Shown here: positions 41,931 to 51,449 of the stretch, piece by piece
Layout of the letters: every line of letters starts with the position of its first letter
How positions within the stretch are numbered: position 1 is the first letter of the stretch
NCBI GenBank assembly: GCA_947476185.1
Contig: CANJPX010000005.1
Location: 1 to 64,000, forward strand
Length of the DNA stretch: 64,000 nucleotides
Direction of reading: 5' to 3'
Source: Bacteroidota bacterium
Lineage (GTDB): Bacteria; Bacteroidota; Bacteroidia; 2-12-FULL-35-15
Program-made: the position numbers and the translations under genes
Notes under the pieces: model-generated
Database searches by the model: none
What the model was told of the DNA's origin: nothing
Seen by the model: only the letters and a program-made list of their open reading frames with translations

Positions 41931-44341
41931 ACCTTCAGAGATATCTGCAAAGCAAATGTCCTTGGTGATTCAATCTTAAGCGGACGTAAGGAATAACTTT
42001 TATTAAAGACATTATTTACAACGAATGCTACCTTAAGTTTTTTGGAGACTTCCACTCCCACTCTTGCATCAAATATATGGGTGCCATAATTATGATTGTC
42101 CCTATACTTTTCGATTCCGCTGTGTAAAACAGTTTCCAAGCGATAAAACGTTTTATCAATATTTTGCATCGGACTAAAATACCGCCAGCTGGCACCGATG
42201 GAAAACATTTTATAAGTCACTTGGACATCCGCTTTTGCGATGTGCTGAAAACGATACTTCAAAATATTGTTAGTGGTATCGGTACTAGTAAAAATATAGG
42301 TCATTGCCTGAGGAGTACTATCAACAGCAAATACAGCATTTGGATTCACTGCTTGAGGCAGAACATAAGTGTATCCGCACAATAGATCAATCTTAAGATC
42401 ATTTGAAACTTTCCCTTGTCCTGCAATTGAAGCTTCTAGTCCACGAACGCGCGTTTCACCTGTATTGATAAATTTAAATCCTGCAGCTAAACTGTCATCG
42501 CCAAAAATATCTTTATGCTTATCCCAGAATCCGTAAGTAAATTCAATTGTATTTGAATACTCTTGCCAAAAGGCAGCAAGGTCGATAAAGCCAATGAAAT
42601 TATTTATCTTAAATCCTTGTTTCAAGCCGACCTCTGTATTCCAACTTGTTTCAGGCTGTAGCTGAGGATTAGGAAAAATATCTAAACCACCGGTCCTTGT
42701 TTTGATGAATTTCTCTGTTATTGTTGGAAAGCGATAACCTTGTCCGTATGAATACCGCAAAAAGGTTGCTTGCGCCAATTTTAAATTCAATCCCGACCTG
42801 AAGATTGGTTTAACAACATTTTCCTCATTATTCATTTTGAAGTATTCACCCCTGAATCCGAATGAAGCATTTAAAACTTTCATTATTTTTTTATCAAGTT
42901 GAGTATAGGCTGCATAATTTTTCAAATGATTGTCGGGAGAGATCCCGTTATTATACAATGCTGCAAAAGAATAGGTCTGGTTCATCACTATACCACCAGT
43001 AATATTGAGCCCTTCAATTTTTTCCAATTGCTTTGTAAATTGGTATTCAGAATAGATAACGTTTGTTTCATTCGACTGACTGTTGGTCAAACTGTTTTTT
43101 GTATAGAAATATCGGCCGCGCAACGTGTGTTTCAATCCGCTTTTGGTATAATAATTTATAAATGGATCAACATATAATAACGTCTGATTTTGCAACGTCA
43201 TTGTCTTTGGGAATGCACGATACAAGCCTGATGTATCATTGTCCCATACCAATGAAAAATTATTTGTCGACTTCATAAAATTTCCATTGACACCCAAATT
43301 CAATTGAACAATTTTTTTTGGACGATAACGGAAATTAAAATTAAACCTTCCCGTCTTTTCACCAACTTGCGATTCGCTGATAGTATCATTTCCTGAACCA
43401 AGATTCGGATGAAATGAAGGAGGACCGATATAACCGTGGTCGTAGATACCCATTCCACCAACCACAAGATCCACTTGCCCAAATTTTTGAGAATGCAGAA
43501 AACTGAGATTTGAAAAATTAGCGGTGCCTTTCCACCATTTAGTACTATCAACAGATGGTGCATCATAAATTCCGGATGATACATTCACTTTCGTCAATGG
43601 TTTGTCGGTAGGATATGCTGTACGAATATTGATACTTCCACTTAGTGCAGAAGAACCATAAGTAACGGAAGAAGCACCTTTAATAATTTCGACTTGCTCC
43701 ACATTTTCAACAGGAATAAAATTCCACTCTGGCCGACCTGCATCTCCTGCTAAAGCAGGCAATCCATCTATCAATATCGCAACGCGGCTGCCAACACCAA
43801 AACTAAATCCACTTCCTCCACGAATTTGCGGCTCTCCATCTAAAATATTTAATCCGGGAGCCTGTTCGAGAGCACCTTTAATGTTAGCGGCATTTTTATT
43901 TTCTATCAGAGAAGGTTTTAACACTTCCATTGAAACAGTAACCTCCTCTAATCGTTGCTCATATTTGCCGGCAGAAACAACCATTGTTTGCAGCTGTGTG
44001 GCATTCGACTTTAGCATTACATTGTATTCTGCCACTTTATTTGAATCAATAAATACAGTAAAAGTATCCGCACGCATTCCAACAAACGAGCAGATCATAT
44101 TATGTTTTCCTAAATTCATTCGCAACTCATAATTTCCATTTACATCACTAACAACCCCGCGCGTGATGTCATTCGCATCATAAATTGTCGAACCAATAAT
44201 TGCTTCTTTAGTTGAAGCATCCATGATAGTCCCTTTCAAGACCCCATATCCCTGAGCTTTCATCGAACAAGAAATGGACACAAGAAAAATAAAAAACAAG
44301 AAACGAGAAATAATTTTCAGAGAAATTGGAGTTTGCATCAA
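41927..44341 (-). CDS. TonB-dependent outer-membrane receptor with a carboxypeptidase-like N-domain
   Basis: An 804-residue outer-membrane receptor. After the signal peptide comes a CarboxypepD_reg-like domain (YGVLKGTIMDASTKEAIIGS), then a TonB box-like stretch (MVVSAGKYEQRLEEV), the plug (ALEQAPGLNILDGEPQIRGG, VEIIKGASSVTYGSSALSGS) and the 22-strand barrel ending LQISLKV. No SusD partner lies next to it, so a siderophore, cobalamin or metal substrate is more likely than a glycan; this is inference. It may be transcribed alone, as a terminator separates it from the upstream gene. Confidence 0.93.
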   Translation of the reverse strand: MMQTPISLKIISRFLFFIFLVSISCSMKAQGYGVLKGTIMDASTKEAIIGSTIYDANDITRGVVSDVNGNYELRMNLGKHNMICSFVGMRADTFTVFIDSNKVAEYNVMLKSNATQLQTMVVSAGKYEQRLEEVTVSMEVLKPSLIENKNAANIKGALEQAPGLNILDGEPQIRGGSGFSFGVGSRVAILIDGLPALAGDAGRPEWNFIPVENVEQVEIIKGASSVTYGSSALSGSINIRTAYPTDKPLTKVNVSSGIYDAPSVDSTKWWKGTANFSNLSFLHSQKFGQVDLVVGGMGIYDHGYIGPPSFHPNLGSGNDTISESQVGEKTGRFNFNFRYRPKKIVQLNLGVNGNFMKSTNNFSLVWDNDTSGLYRAFPKTMTLQNQTLLYVDPFINYYTKSGLKHTLRGRYFYTKNSLTNSQSNETNVIYSEYQFTKQLEKIEGLNITGGIVMNQTYSFAALYNNGISPDNHLKNYAAYTQLDKKIMKVLNASFGFRGEYFKMNNEENVVKPIFRSGLNLKLAQATFLRYSYGQGYRFPTITEKFIKTRTGGLDIFPNPQLQPETSWNTEVGLKQGFKINNFIGFIDLAAFWQEYSNTIEFTYGFWDKHKDIFGDDSLAAGFKFINTGETRVRGLEASIAGQGKVSNDLKIDLLCGYTYVLPQAVNPNAVFAVDSTPQAMTYIFTSTDTTNNILKYRFQHIAKADVQVTYKMFSIGASWRYFSPMQNIDKTFYRLETVLHSGIEKYRDNHNYGTHIFDARVGVEVSKKLKVAFVVNNVFNKSYSLRPLKIESPRTFALQISLKV

Positions 44342-44350
44342 TCAAGTATT

Positions 44351-44393
44351 AAAAAAAAGCTGTTCCATTAACCTATGTTAAAGGAACAGCTTT
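44351..44393 (-). terminator. Terminator after the T9SS type A protein gene
   Basis: An 11-bp stem AAAGCTGTTCC / GGAACAGCTTT, extended by an inner TTAAC/GTTAA pairing, followed on the minus strand by TTTTTTTT. Confidence 0.9.
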
Positions 44394-44407
44394 AATGATC
44401 AAAAATA

Positions 44408-45304
44408 TTATTTTTGGATGATCAATTTATCGGTTTTGATGACATTATTGTTTTCATCGCTAACAGTATAAATATATAATCCCATTGGGTATTCATTGAT
44501 GTCTATTAATGTTGTTCCCGCCTCAATTTGTTTCTCTGCAACTTTGCGTCCTGTAACATCATATAAAACAAAAGCAGCTTTCGGTGTCATGCTATTTTTG
44601 ATGATGATACGGTCAATAGAAGGATTCGGACCAACAGTAAGTTCAAATTTCGGTTGACTAACGATTCCGGTAGCAGGTGCAAACACAAGGGTCACATCAT
44701 CAAAGAAAGCGGTACTACCTACAAAGTGAGTAACAGCATCTTTGCTTGAAGACAATATCCAAATTGATTTTGCAATTGGATTTGCATTACGATAAATGAT
44801 TGCCTTGGCAAATCTAGTATATGACCCAACTGTTGTTGTTGGTGTTGTAAATCGTGCATAACCAATTGTATCGGTATCTCCTCCAGCACCTAATAATTGT
44901 ATTTCTGCAAACCCGTTATCACCTGTTACAGATGTATATTTATAGAAACCAACGATACTATCAGGTCTTAAAGTATAAACAATACCACCACCGATCGTTT
45001 GGGTAGTTGTATTGATAGTTCCAGTTGTTGCAATTCCATTCGCAGTTTGTCCGAATACAGATTTTGTAATTAATTTTATTGCAGCTGCTCCGCCATGAAT
45101 ATCTGCTGCTGCTGTTGCTTTAATACACGTGAAAACACCAAGACCTCCCGTTGAAGAATTTAAATTATCCCAACTATTAGGAGTGTCATAACTAGGAAAT
45201 GTGTTATGTGTCCAGGCTTCAAATCCTGCGTTTGGAGTTGCTTGAGCAAAAAGTCCGGCAGAAGTAATAATTGTTGAAACAATAAGTGTAAAGATTTTTT
45301 TCAT
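44408..45304 (-). CDS. T9SS type A client with a beta-sandwich N-domain
   Basis: A 298-residue secreted protein. The signal peptide is KKIFTLIVSTIITSAGLFAQ. The mature part begins with PNAGFEAWTHNTFPSYDTPN, as in PCMD-type or carbohydrate-binding beta-sandwich domains of Bacteroidota, with IHGGAAAIKLITKS and FFDDVTLVF later. The C-terminus is a type A sorting domain (FELTVGPNPSIDRIIIK, GLYIYTVSDENNNVIKTDKL). The likely ligand is a glycan, but that is only inferred from the fold. It is monocistronic with a strong terminator. Confidence 0.88.
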   Translation of the reverse strand: MKKIFTLIVSTIITSAGLFAQATPNAGFEAWTHNTFPSYDTPNSWDNLNSSTGGLGVFTCIKATAAADIHGGAAAIKLITKSVFGQTANGIATTGTINTTTQTIGGGIVYTLRPDSIVGFYKYTSVTGDNGFAEIQLLGAGGDTDTIGYARFTTPTTTVGSYTRFAKAIIYRNANPIAKSIWILSSSKDAVTHFVGSTAFFDDVTLVFAPATGIVSQPKFELTVGPNPSIDRIIIKNSMTPKAAFVLYDVTGRKVAEKQIEAGTTLIDINEYPMGLYIYTVSDENNNVIKTDKLIIQK

Positions 45305-45368
45305 GAAATGGGGGATTAATTAATTTTATACTTGTTTATTTCATCAAATTTAATGATTTTTTTTCGTT

Positions 45369-47306
45369 TTACAATTTTTCCTTCTCTACCCAATCGCCAT
45401 TTTTTTTGATCAATTCTACAAGTGCATCTACCGCCTTATCCGAATTTACATTCCGCTCTACTACTTCTCGGCCTTTATATAAAGTTATTTTATCAATGCC
45501 CGTACCCACATATCCGTAATCGGCATCAGCCATTTCGCCCGGTCCGTTTACGATACATCCCATGATCCCTATTTTTATTCCTTTTAAATGATCGGTACGG
45601 CTCCGGATCTTCGCTGTTGTTTCCTGAAGATCGAATAACGTTCTTCCACAGGAAGGACAAGAAATATAATCTGTTTTGGAGATACGTGTTCGTGTTGCCT
45701 GAAGTATCCCAAATGCAATAGCATTTACATTTTTTGTGGAAGTACACTTGTTTTGTGAGATCCAGATACCATCACCAAAGCCATCTAAAAATAATGCTCC
45801 GAAATCCGTGGAAGCATGTAATTGAATTTTCTCTTCAGAGATATTAGAATAGTTCCTTTTTATGATAACCGGGACACCAACATTATTTTGCATTAACGCA
45901 ACAAACATTCTTCTTTGTTCTGCCATTCCATGTTCATTAGATGTTTCAAAAACAAAAACACAATTTGGAAATTTGGAAATTTGAAGCTCTGAAAGCTGAA
46001 GGATATCGTTTATTGTAACCAAAATAAAATTCAGGCTCTCCGATCTTTTTTGTGAATTAACAAATTCATCAAACGTAAATAAAGGATAACACCTAGTTAC
46101 ATCAAATAAATTATTCCACGTCGCTGCGTTATATATCAATCCCAATGTTCCAGGAATTTGAAAATCAACGCTGTTATCGCCAACAAAAATATAATCACAT
46201 GCCTGATCGGTGAGGTTCCACTTATCTGAAGGTACCGAATAATTATTTCCTACGGCATAAAATGACGCTGCTGTAATTTTTTGTTTTTCACTATAATCAG
46301 CAATAACACGAGGAACATTATGGCCACCAATATTTACTACTTCCTGAGAAATTCTTTTCGTAAAATCATATGGGGAATAAGGTAATTTTATTATTTCAGG
46401 AATTGATTTATGATCTGTCCTTTTCGAATAACGTTCAATTAAATTTTTTGCAACAGGAATTTCAAATTCAGGATCTTCTGTTAATGAAACACGCACAGTG
46501 TCACCAATACCGTCTTCCAACAAAGTTCCTATTCCAACAGCAGATTTTATTCGACCATCTTCACCTTCACCAGCTTCTGTAACACCTAAATGCAATGGGT
46601 AATTCATATTTAATTCCTGCATTTTCAAGATCAATAAACGGTATGCCTGCACCATCACCTGAGGGTTGCTGGCTTTCATCGATAAAACAATGTTGTAATA
46701 ATTATTGTCTTCGCAGATGCGCAAAAATTCCAAAGCACTTTCTACCATTCCCAATGGCGTATCACCGTATCTGCTTAGGATACGATCGCTTAATGAACCA
46801 TGATTCGTTCCGATTCGCATTGCAGTGCCATACTCTTTACAAATTTTTACTAATGGAGTAAATCGTTCCCTGATACGATCCAATTCAGAAATATAAATAG
46901 CATCGGTGTATTCAATATTCTCAAATTTCTTTTTGTCGGCATAATTCCCCGGATTCACGCGCACCTTTTCAACTATACGGGCGGCAAGTTCTGCAGCATT
47001 CGGAGTAAAATGAATATCGGCGATCAAAGGTGTATTGCACCCACGGGCACGTAATTCTTTTTTGATATTCTCTAAATTCTGAGCTTCTTTAATACTTGGT
47101 GCTGTGATCCTCACATATTCACAGCCAGCATCGATCATCCTGATACTTTGCTCAACCGTTGCGATCGTATTCATAGTATCCGTTGTTGTCATGGATTGTA
47201 TGCGAATTGGATTATCGCCACCCATCGGCAGGTCGCCTATGGTTACAACACGGGTTTTATATCTCGAATATTGTGTTAAACTATTGCAATAAAGTTTAGA
47301 ATTCAT
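45369..47306 (-). CDS. ispG: 4-hydroxy-3-methylbut-2-enyl-diphosphate synthase (three-domain IspG)
   Basis: A [4Fe-4S] enzyme of the MEP isoprenoid pathway. At 645 residues it is the long form with an inserted domain (about 290-540), as in plants, Chlamydia and Bacteroidota. The N-terminal barrel starts with the IQSMTTTDTMNTIATVEQ segment, and the cluster-binding cysteines are in SCPSCGRTLFDLQ and GCIVNGPGEMADADYGYVG. The inserted domain is encoded in part by an AATTTGG word repeat at 45962-45983. Upstream lies TAAATTTG. Confidence 0.97.
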   Translation of the reverse strand: MNSKLYCNSLTQYSRYKTRVVTIGDLPMGGDNPIRIQSMTTTDTMNTIATVEQSIRMIDAGCEYVRITAPSIKEAQNLENIKKELRARGCNTPLIADIHFTPNAAELAARIVEKVRVNPGNYADKKKFENIEYTDAIYISELDRIRERFTPLVKICKEYGTAMRIGTNHGSLSDRILSRYGDTPLGMVESALEFLRICEDNNYYNIVLSMKASNPQVMVQAYRLLILKMQELNMNYPLHLGVTEAGEGEDGRIKSAVGIGTLLEDGIGDTVRVSLTEDPEFEIPVAKNLIERYSKRTDHKSIPEIIKLPYSPYDFTKRISQEVVNIGGHNVPRVIADYSEKQKITAASFYAVGNNYSVPSDKWNLTDQACDYIFVGDNSVDFQIPGTLGLIYNAATWNNLFDVTRCYPLFTFDEFVNSQKRSESLNFILVTINDILQLSELQISKFPNCVFVFETSNEHGMAEQRRMFVALMQNNVGVPVIIKRNYSNISEEKIQLHASTDFGALFLDGFGDGIWISQNKCTSTKNVNAIAFGILQATRTRISKTDYISCPSCGRTLFDLQETTAKIRSRTDHLKGIKIGIMGCIVNGPGEMADADYGYVGTGIDKITLYKGREVVERNVNSDKAVDALVELIKKNGDWVEKEKL

Positions 47307-47324
47307 ACGGATCTTATTGAATTA

Positions 47325-47332
47325 CAAATTTA
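47325..47332 (-). promoter_or_regulatory. TAnnTTTG -7 element upstream of ispG
   Basis: The minus strand reads TAAATTTG, 19 bases before the ispG start codon. The octamer is exact, but the leader would be very short and no TTG is placed at -33. Confidence 0.35.
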
Positions 47333-47364
47333 GGATAAATGCATAAACTATCTTCTTTTTTTTG

Positions 47365-47372
47365 TAAATTTG
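47365..47372 (+). promoter_or_regulatory. TAnnTTTG -7 element facing the small ORF at 47428
   Basis: TAAATTTG, exact, on the plus strand. It is 55 bases before a small hydrophobic ORF and about 320 bases before the PKD gene. Confidence 0.35.
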
Positions 47373-47427
47373 AAATGGATGAAACAATGCGCTTTCCATT
47401 ATTATTTATGATTCGCAAGTACTATTA

Positions 47428-47529
47428 ATGATTAATCAAACAGGAGAAATAAATTACTTTTTTCTTCCATTTATTTTATTATATCTGCTTTTTGGCTTCT
47501 TAATTGATCCTATTTTAAAATTTGAATAA
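47428..47529 (+). CDS. Possible 33-residue membrane peptide
   Basis: A short ORF below the track limit: it starts MINQTGEINYFFLPF and continues with ILLYLLFGFLIDPI and LKFE. The centre would form one membrane helix. A -7 promoter octamer lies 55 bases upstream. There is no strong ribosome-binding site, but Bacteroidota often lack one. In this 387-base spacer between ispG and the PKD gene it is the only ORF with protein-like features. It remains speculative without conservation data. Confidence 0.25.
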   Translation: MINQTGEINYFFLPFILLYLLFGFLIDPILKFE

Positions 47530-47693
47530 GAAAGTCCTTTGAACGAATATTTGCTTTATAATTGAACTATTTAAAGTTTATTGTGTTTTTGAATGCGTAA
47601 GATTTTTAGATTTTGATTTTAATACTGTCATTTTGTGTTGCACATTTGTATCATCAAATTAGAAATCTTTAAAAACAATTAAAACCATATACC
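47530..47693. other. Leader region of the PKD T9SS gene
   Basis: An AT-rich stretch with no ORF. TTTTGTGTTGCACATTTGTA is promoter-like but does not fit the TAnnTTTG consensus exactly. No other structure was seen. Confidence 0.35.
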
Positions 47694-49142
47694 ATGAAAA
47701 CAATTTTCGCAATTAGAAAAAACATTCTATCAAAACTCATAAGAGCCTTAATGTTTGTTGCCTTAGTTTCCTTCGGCTTTAAAGCTAGTGCACAATGTAC
47801 TGCCGGTTACACTTCGATCGTTGACCCAGCAAATAACGGAGACGTTGCATTTACAAATACTTCCTCAGCAGGAACAGGGTTAAATTATTACTGGTCATTC
47901 GGTGATGGCAATTACAGCACGTTATTAAACCCTGGAATACACAACTATGCAAGTTCCGGAACCTATACTGCATGTTTGACAATTTACGATTCGCTTGGAT
48001 TGTTCGATAGTACATTAGGATGCTACAATACTTTTTGCAATACAATAGCGATAATTAATCCTACAGGCACGGCTTCTTGCACCGCATCTTTTATACCTTT
48101 CGACTCAATTGGATATGGTTATTTTGTAAATATGTCAACAGGTACAGGATTAACTAGCAGCTGGTCTTTTGGTGATGGAACCGGCGGCACAAGTACCGGT
48201 GACATAACTCATTTATATGCTTCTCCGGGAACCTATATAGTTTGTTTAACCATCAGCAATTTTTTAGGAACTTGTACCGATACATTTTGTGATTCAATTA
48301 CAATTGGATCCGGATCAACAGGATCGTGTATGGGAATTGTAAATCCTATATTTACTTATTCTGAATCAGCTGGCCTTGCATCATTTTCCAACACACCTTC
48401 AGGTTCCAGTCCGGTTTACTTCTGGGATTTTGGAGATGCCGCTACAAGTTCAACTGTTGGGAATAACTCCCATTTATATGCTGCAAACGGAACATATTTA
48501 GTATGTCTTACTGTTTATGAAACAGGCGGTGGCACAGATTCTTGTCAGTACTGCAATTATGTTACAATTAGTGGCTTAACAAGTTGTGATGCTACTTTTA
48601 ATATCATTCAGGATTCAACAAACTTATTCAATTACTTCATCTATAACACAGCAGCTCTTGCAGCAGGGACAACTTATTTTTGGGATTTTGGTGACGGAAC
48701 ATCATCAACGCTGCAATACCCATCACACACCTATTCGATCACCTATCCGGTAATGATCTGTTTGACAATTTCAACAGGACCGGCTTGTACTGCTACTTAT
48801 TGTGATTCAATAAATCCCGGACATACATCTGGTGTGTTTACAATAAATGTACTTCCACTTGGTGTACAAGAGCAAACCAATATTGTTTCATTATTTGAAA
48901 ATTATCCGAATCCATTCAGTGATAATACAACAATAAATTATTCCATCAATAAAGATGCAAATGTATCCATCACCATTGTTGATCTTTTGGGAAATACAAT
49001 TGCTGAATTAGAAAACGGAAATAAAACCAGTGGAAATTATTCTACTACCTGGAATGCTTCTTCGGTAGCAGAAGGAATGTATTTGCTTCAATTGAAAGTA
49101 AACAACACTGTTTCTACTAAAAAGATTATTGTTAATAGATAA
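47694..49142 (+). CDS. PKD-repeat T9SS type A client
   Basis: A 482-residue secreted protein. The N-terminus is a signal peptide, unusually long (LIRALMFVALVSFGFKASAQ). Four PKD domains follow, each with a W-(S/D)-FGD core (WSFGDGNYST, WSFGDGTGGT, WDFGDAATSS, WDFGDGTSST) and a conserved C-L-T-(I/V) closing strand, so the cysteines are regularly spaced and may form disulfides. The C-terminus is a type A sorting domain (ENYPNPFSDNTTINYSI, GMYLLQLKVNN, KKIIVNR). It is monocistronic with its own terminator. Confidence 0.92.
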   Translation: MKTIFAIRKNILSKLIRALMFVALVSFGFKASAQCTAGYTSIVDPANNGDVAFTNTSSAGTGLNYYWSFGDGNYSTLLNPGIHNYASSGTYTACLTIYDSLGLFDSTLGCYNTFCNTIAIINPTGTASCTASFIPFDSIGYGYFVNMSTGTGLTSSWSFGDGTGGTSTGDITHLYASPGTYIVCLTISNFLGTCTDTFCDSITIGSGSTGSCMGIVNPIFTYSESAGLASFSNTPSGSSPVYFWDFGDAATSSTVGNNSHLYAANGTYLVCLTVYETGGGTDSCQYCNYVTISGLTSCDATFNIIQDSTNLFNYFIYNTAALAAGTTYFWDFGDGTSSTLQYPSHTYSITYPVMICLTISTGPACTATYCDSINPGHTSGVFTINVLPLGVQEQTNIVSLFENYPNPFSDNTTINYSINKDANVSITIVDLLGNTIAELENGNKTSGNYSTTWNASSVAEGMYLLQLKVNNTVSTKKIIVNR

Positions 49143-49163
49143 TTTGTTCCTTAGTTTAGAGAG

Positions 49164-49197
49164 AAATCCTGTCCGGAATAGCGGACAGGATTTTTTT
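49164..49197 (+). terminator. Terminator after the PKD T9SS gene
   Basis: A perfect 12-bp stem AAATCCTGTCCG / CGGACAGGATTT with a 6-base loop and a T run. It abuts the stop codon of the convergent transporter gene. Confidence 0.92.
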
Positions 49198-50083
49198 ATT
49201 CTTTCTTCAGATATTGCTTCAACAAACCATTACCAAAAATGGTTGCCAGAATAATCATTGTTCCTAAATAAAAACCTGGAGTCATTGATTCATCTTTTTT
49301 CCATAGAATATAGGCGATGATAATTCCATAGATGGTTTCTAAATTTACGGTGAGCGTAATTGTATAAGGACTTATCTTTTTCATCAGATTAACACTGGCA
49401 ATAAAAGGAAATGCTGTTCCTAAAATTGATAATACAGAAAGCCATCCCCATCCTCTCGGACTGATACTAAAAAATTCAGGCTTAAATTCTCCTGTAAAAA
49501 AAAGATAAATTGTCAAGGCTAAAAACCCTCCACCCAACTCATAAAAAGCAATAACCGGCGAAGGTATTCTTCTTACAAGCAACCCATTGAAAACTGTAAA
49601 AAAAGAAGATGTAAGTGCTGCCAACATTCCGAAAATGATCCCTAAGGTATATTGCGTTTCCACTTGAAAGATCATGGCAATAGCTCCGATAATGACCATT
49701 CCAAAAGCTATTTCATAGCGAATGATCTTTCTTTTATAAAACACTGGTTCAATTATAGAAGTGAACAATGTCCCGGTTGCAAAGGCTACCAAAGTAACCG
49801 ACACATTCGAAACATTGATTGCGTTGTAAAAACAAAACCAATGAAAGGCGATGATAGCACCTGTTCCAACAAGACGATAAATATCATTCTTAGGAAGTTG
49901 TATGCTTTTTTTTGCAAGAATTAGATAGGAAGAAACGGTGATCACAGTGATTAACATCCGGAACCAAACTAGTTGATAAGCAACAACGCCTTCAATATTA
50001 ATGAGTTTACCAAGAATCGGGGACCAGCCCCAGATGAGAACAATAAAATGTAATAAAAGAAGATTTTTATTTTTGAAAAGCAT
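49196..50083 (-). CDS. EamA/DMT family transporter
   Basis: An inner-membrane protein of about 295 residues with ten predicted helices in two EamA halves (about 1-140 and 150-290), the normal layout of drug/metabolite transporters. Recognisable segments are LIWGWSPILGKLI near the start and ITLTVNLETIYGIIIAYILW in the second half. The substrate is unknown; amino acids or nucleotides are common for this family. I chose the ATG at 50083 over the TTG at 50101. It follows sufD by about 70 bases on the same strand but is probably unrelated in function. Confidence 0.9.
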   Translation of the reverse strand: MLFKNKNLLLLHFIVLIWGWSPILGKLINIEGVVAYQLVWFRMLITVITVSSYLILAKKSIQLPKNDIYRLVGTGAIIAFHWFCFYNAINVSNVSVTLVAFATGTLFTSIIEPVFYKRKIIRYEIAFGMVIIGAIAMIFQVETQYTLGIIFGMLAALTSSFFTVFNGLLVRRIPSPVIAFYELGGGFLALTIYLFFTGEFKPEFFSISPRGWGWLSVLSILGTAFPFIASVNLMKKISPYTITLTVNLETIYGIIIAYILWKKDESMTPGFYLGTMIILATIFGNGLLKQYLKKE

Positions 50084-50153
50084 ACATTTATTTTGCCCCA
50101 AAAGATTTATGAATTGCCTTCAATGCGAAGAACGATGTTTTTTACAACATTTT

Positions 50154-51449
50154 CTATTCAAACCGTTTTGAAATTTCCGCTTCAATATATTCGCGTAGAG
50201 CTTCAATCTTCACAGTATCAACAACTTCAGAAGCAAAAGCATGCATCAGTAATTTTTTGGCACTTATTTCACTCAAGCCGCGTGCACGAAGATAAAATAT
50301 TTTATCCGCATCCAACTTTCCTGTTGATGTTCCATGTGAGCATTTTACATCGTCCGCATAGATCTCTAATTGTGGTTTTGTATTAATGGTTCCATCATCA
50401 CTCAATAAAATATTTTTATTCGACTGAAAAGCATTTGTCTTTTGCGCATCTTTACGAACGTAAATTTTTCCATTAAATGTTGCTGAGGACTTGTCTTCAA
50501 TAATCCCCTTGTAAAGCTCATTGCTATTACAATTTGGCTTGCGATGATCCACTAAGGTATGATTGTCGACAACCTGCGTTCCATTTGTTAAGTACAATCC
50601 ATTTAAATGTGATTCAATGAATTGGTCATCCAAAACCATATTCAGATTATTCCTTACGAATGAACCACTCAAAGTAAATGTATGCGTAGAAAAATGACTC
50701 TGCTTTTTCTGCAGCACCTGAGTTGTTGAGATCAGATTCCCGAACTCCTTTTCATTCTGAATTTTATAATGATCGACAATGGCGTTTACTTCAACTGCAA
50801 TCTCTGTCAAAGCGTTGTTAAAACATTTAACCGAGGAATCAATAATTTCATACGATTCAACAATTTTCAATTGCGCATTTTCATCTACTACAACTAAATT
50901 ACGAGAATTTAATATAGTAGCCTCAGAAACCGAAGTGATATGAATAATATGCACCGGCGTTACAATCACAGCACTTTTCGCAACATGAATAAATACACCA
51001 CCTGATGCCAAAGCCCCATTCAAAGCGATAAAAGGATCGCTTTTTATATCAGAATATTTAGAAAAATGTTTTTGAAATGTCTCGTTTGAATTTGCCTCCG
51101 CAATATTAAAAATTTGCAAACCTTGCGGCAACGGATTTATTCTAGAATGCTCCTTATTATAAACTCCATTTTCAATTACAATAACAATAGCATCTTTCAA
51201 AAACTGTGTGCTGCCAATTTGCTGACTAGAAAGTTTTTTGGAACTTGAAAAAGAATGATCTCCTTTCAACAACAACTCCACATTCACATATTTATATTCT
51301 TCACTCTTGCGATTAGGAATACCTTGTTTTGAAAATGCTTCTGCAGCTGCCTCACGCAATTTCAAATCACCAAACAATGAATTCTTTGAAGATTCAAATT
51401 CAGCGATCAGCTTATCTTTTGTAATATTTGTCTTTGTTATGATTTCCAT
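50154..51449 (-). CDS. sufD: Fe-S cluster assembly protein SufD
   Basis: Part of the SufBC2D scaffold. The 431-residue protein has the SufD/SufB core beta-helix (about 130-380), with HTLVDHRKPNCNSNELYKGI and GTINTKPQLEIYADDVKCSHG, containing the conserved SxGxx and HG-type residues. The C-terminal helical segment ends in EYIEAEISKRF. Its ATG overlaps the sufC stop codon (TAATG), showing translational coupling. Confidence 0.97.
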   Translation of the reverse strand: MEIITKTNITKDKLIAEFESSKNSLFGDLKLREAAAEAFSKQGIPNRKSEEYKYVNVELLLKGDHSFSSSKKLSSQQIGSTQFLKDAIVIVIENGVYNKEHSRINPLPQGLQIFNIAEANSNETFQKHFSKYSDIKSDPFIALNGALASGGVFIHVAKSAVIVTPVHIIHITSVSEATILNSRNLVVVDENAQLKIVESYEIIDSSVKCFNNALTEIAVEVNAIVDHYKIQNEKEFGNLISTTQVLQKKQSHFSTHTFTLSGSFVRNNLNMVLDDQFIESHLNGLYLTNGTQVVDNHTLVDHRKPNCNSNELYKGIIEDKSSATFNGKIYVRKDAQKTNAFQSNKNILLSDDGTINTKPQLEIYADDVKCSHGTSTGKLDADKIFYLRARGLSEISAKKLLMHAFASEVVDTVKIEALREYIEAEISKRFE

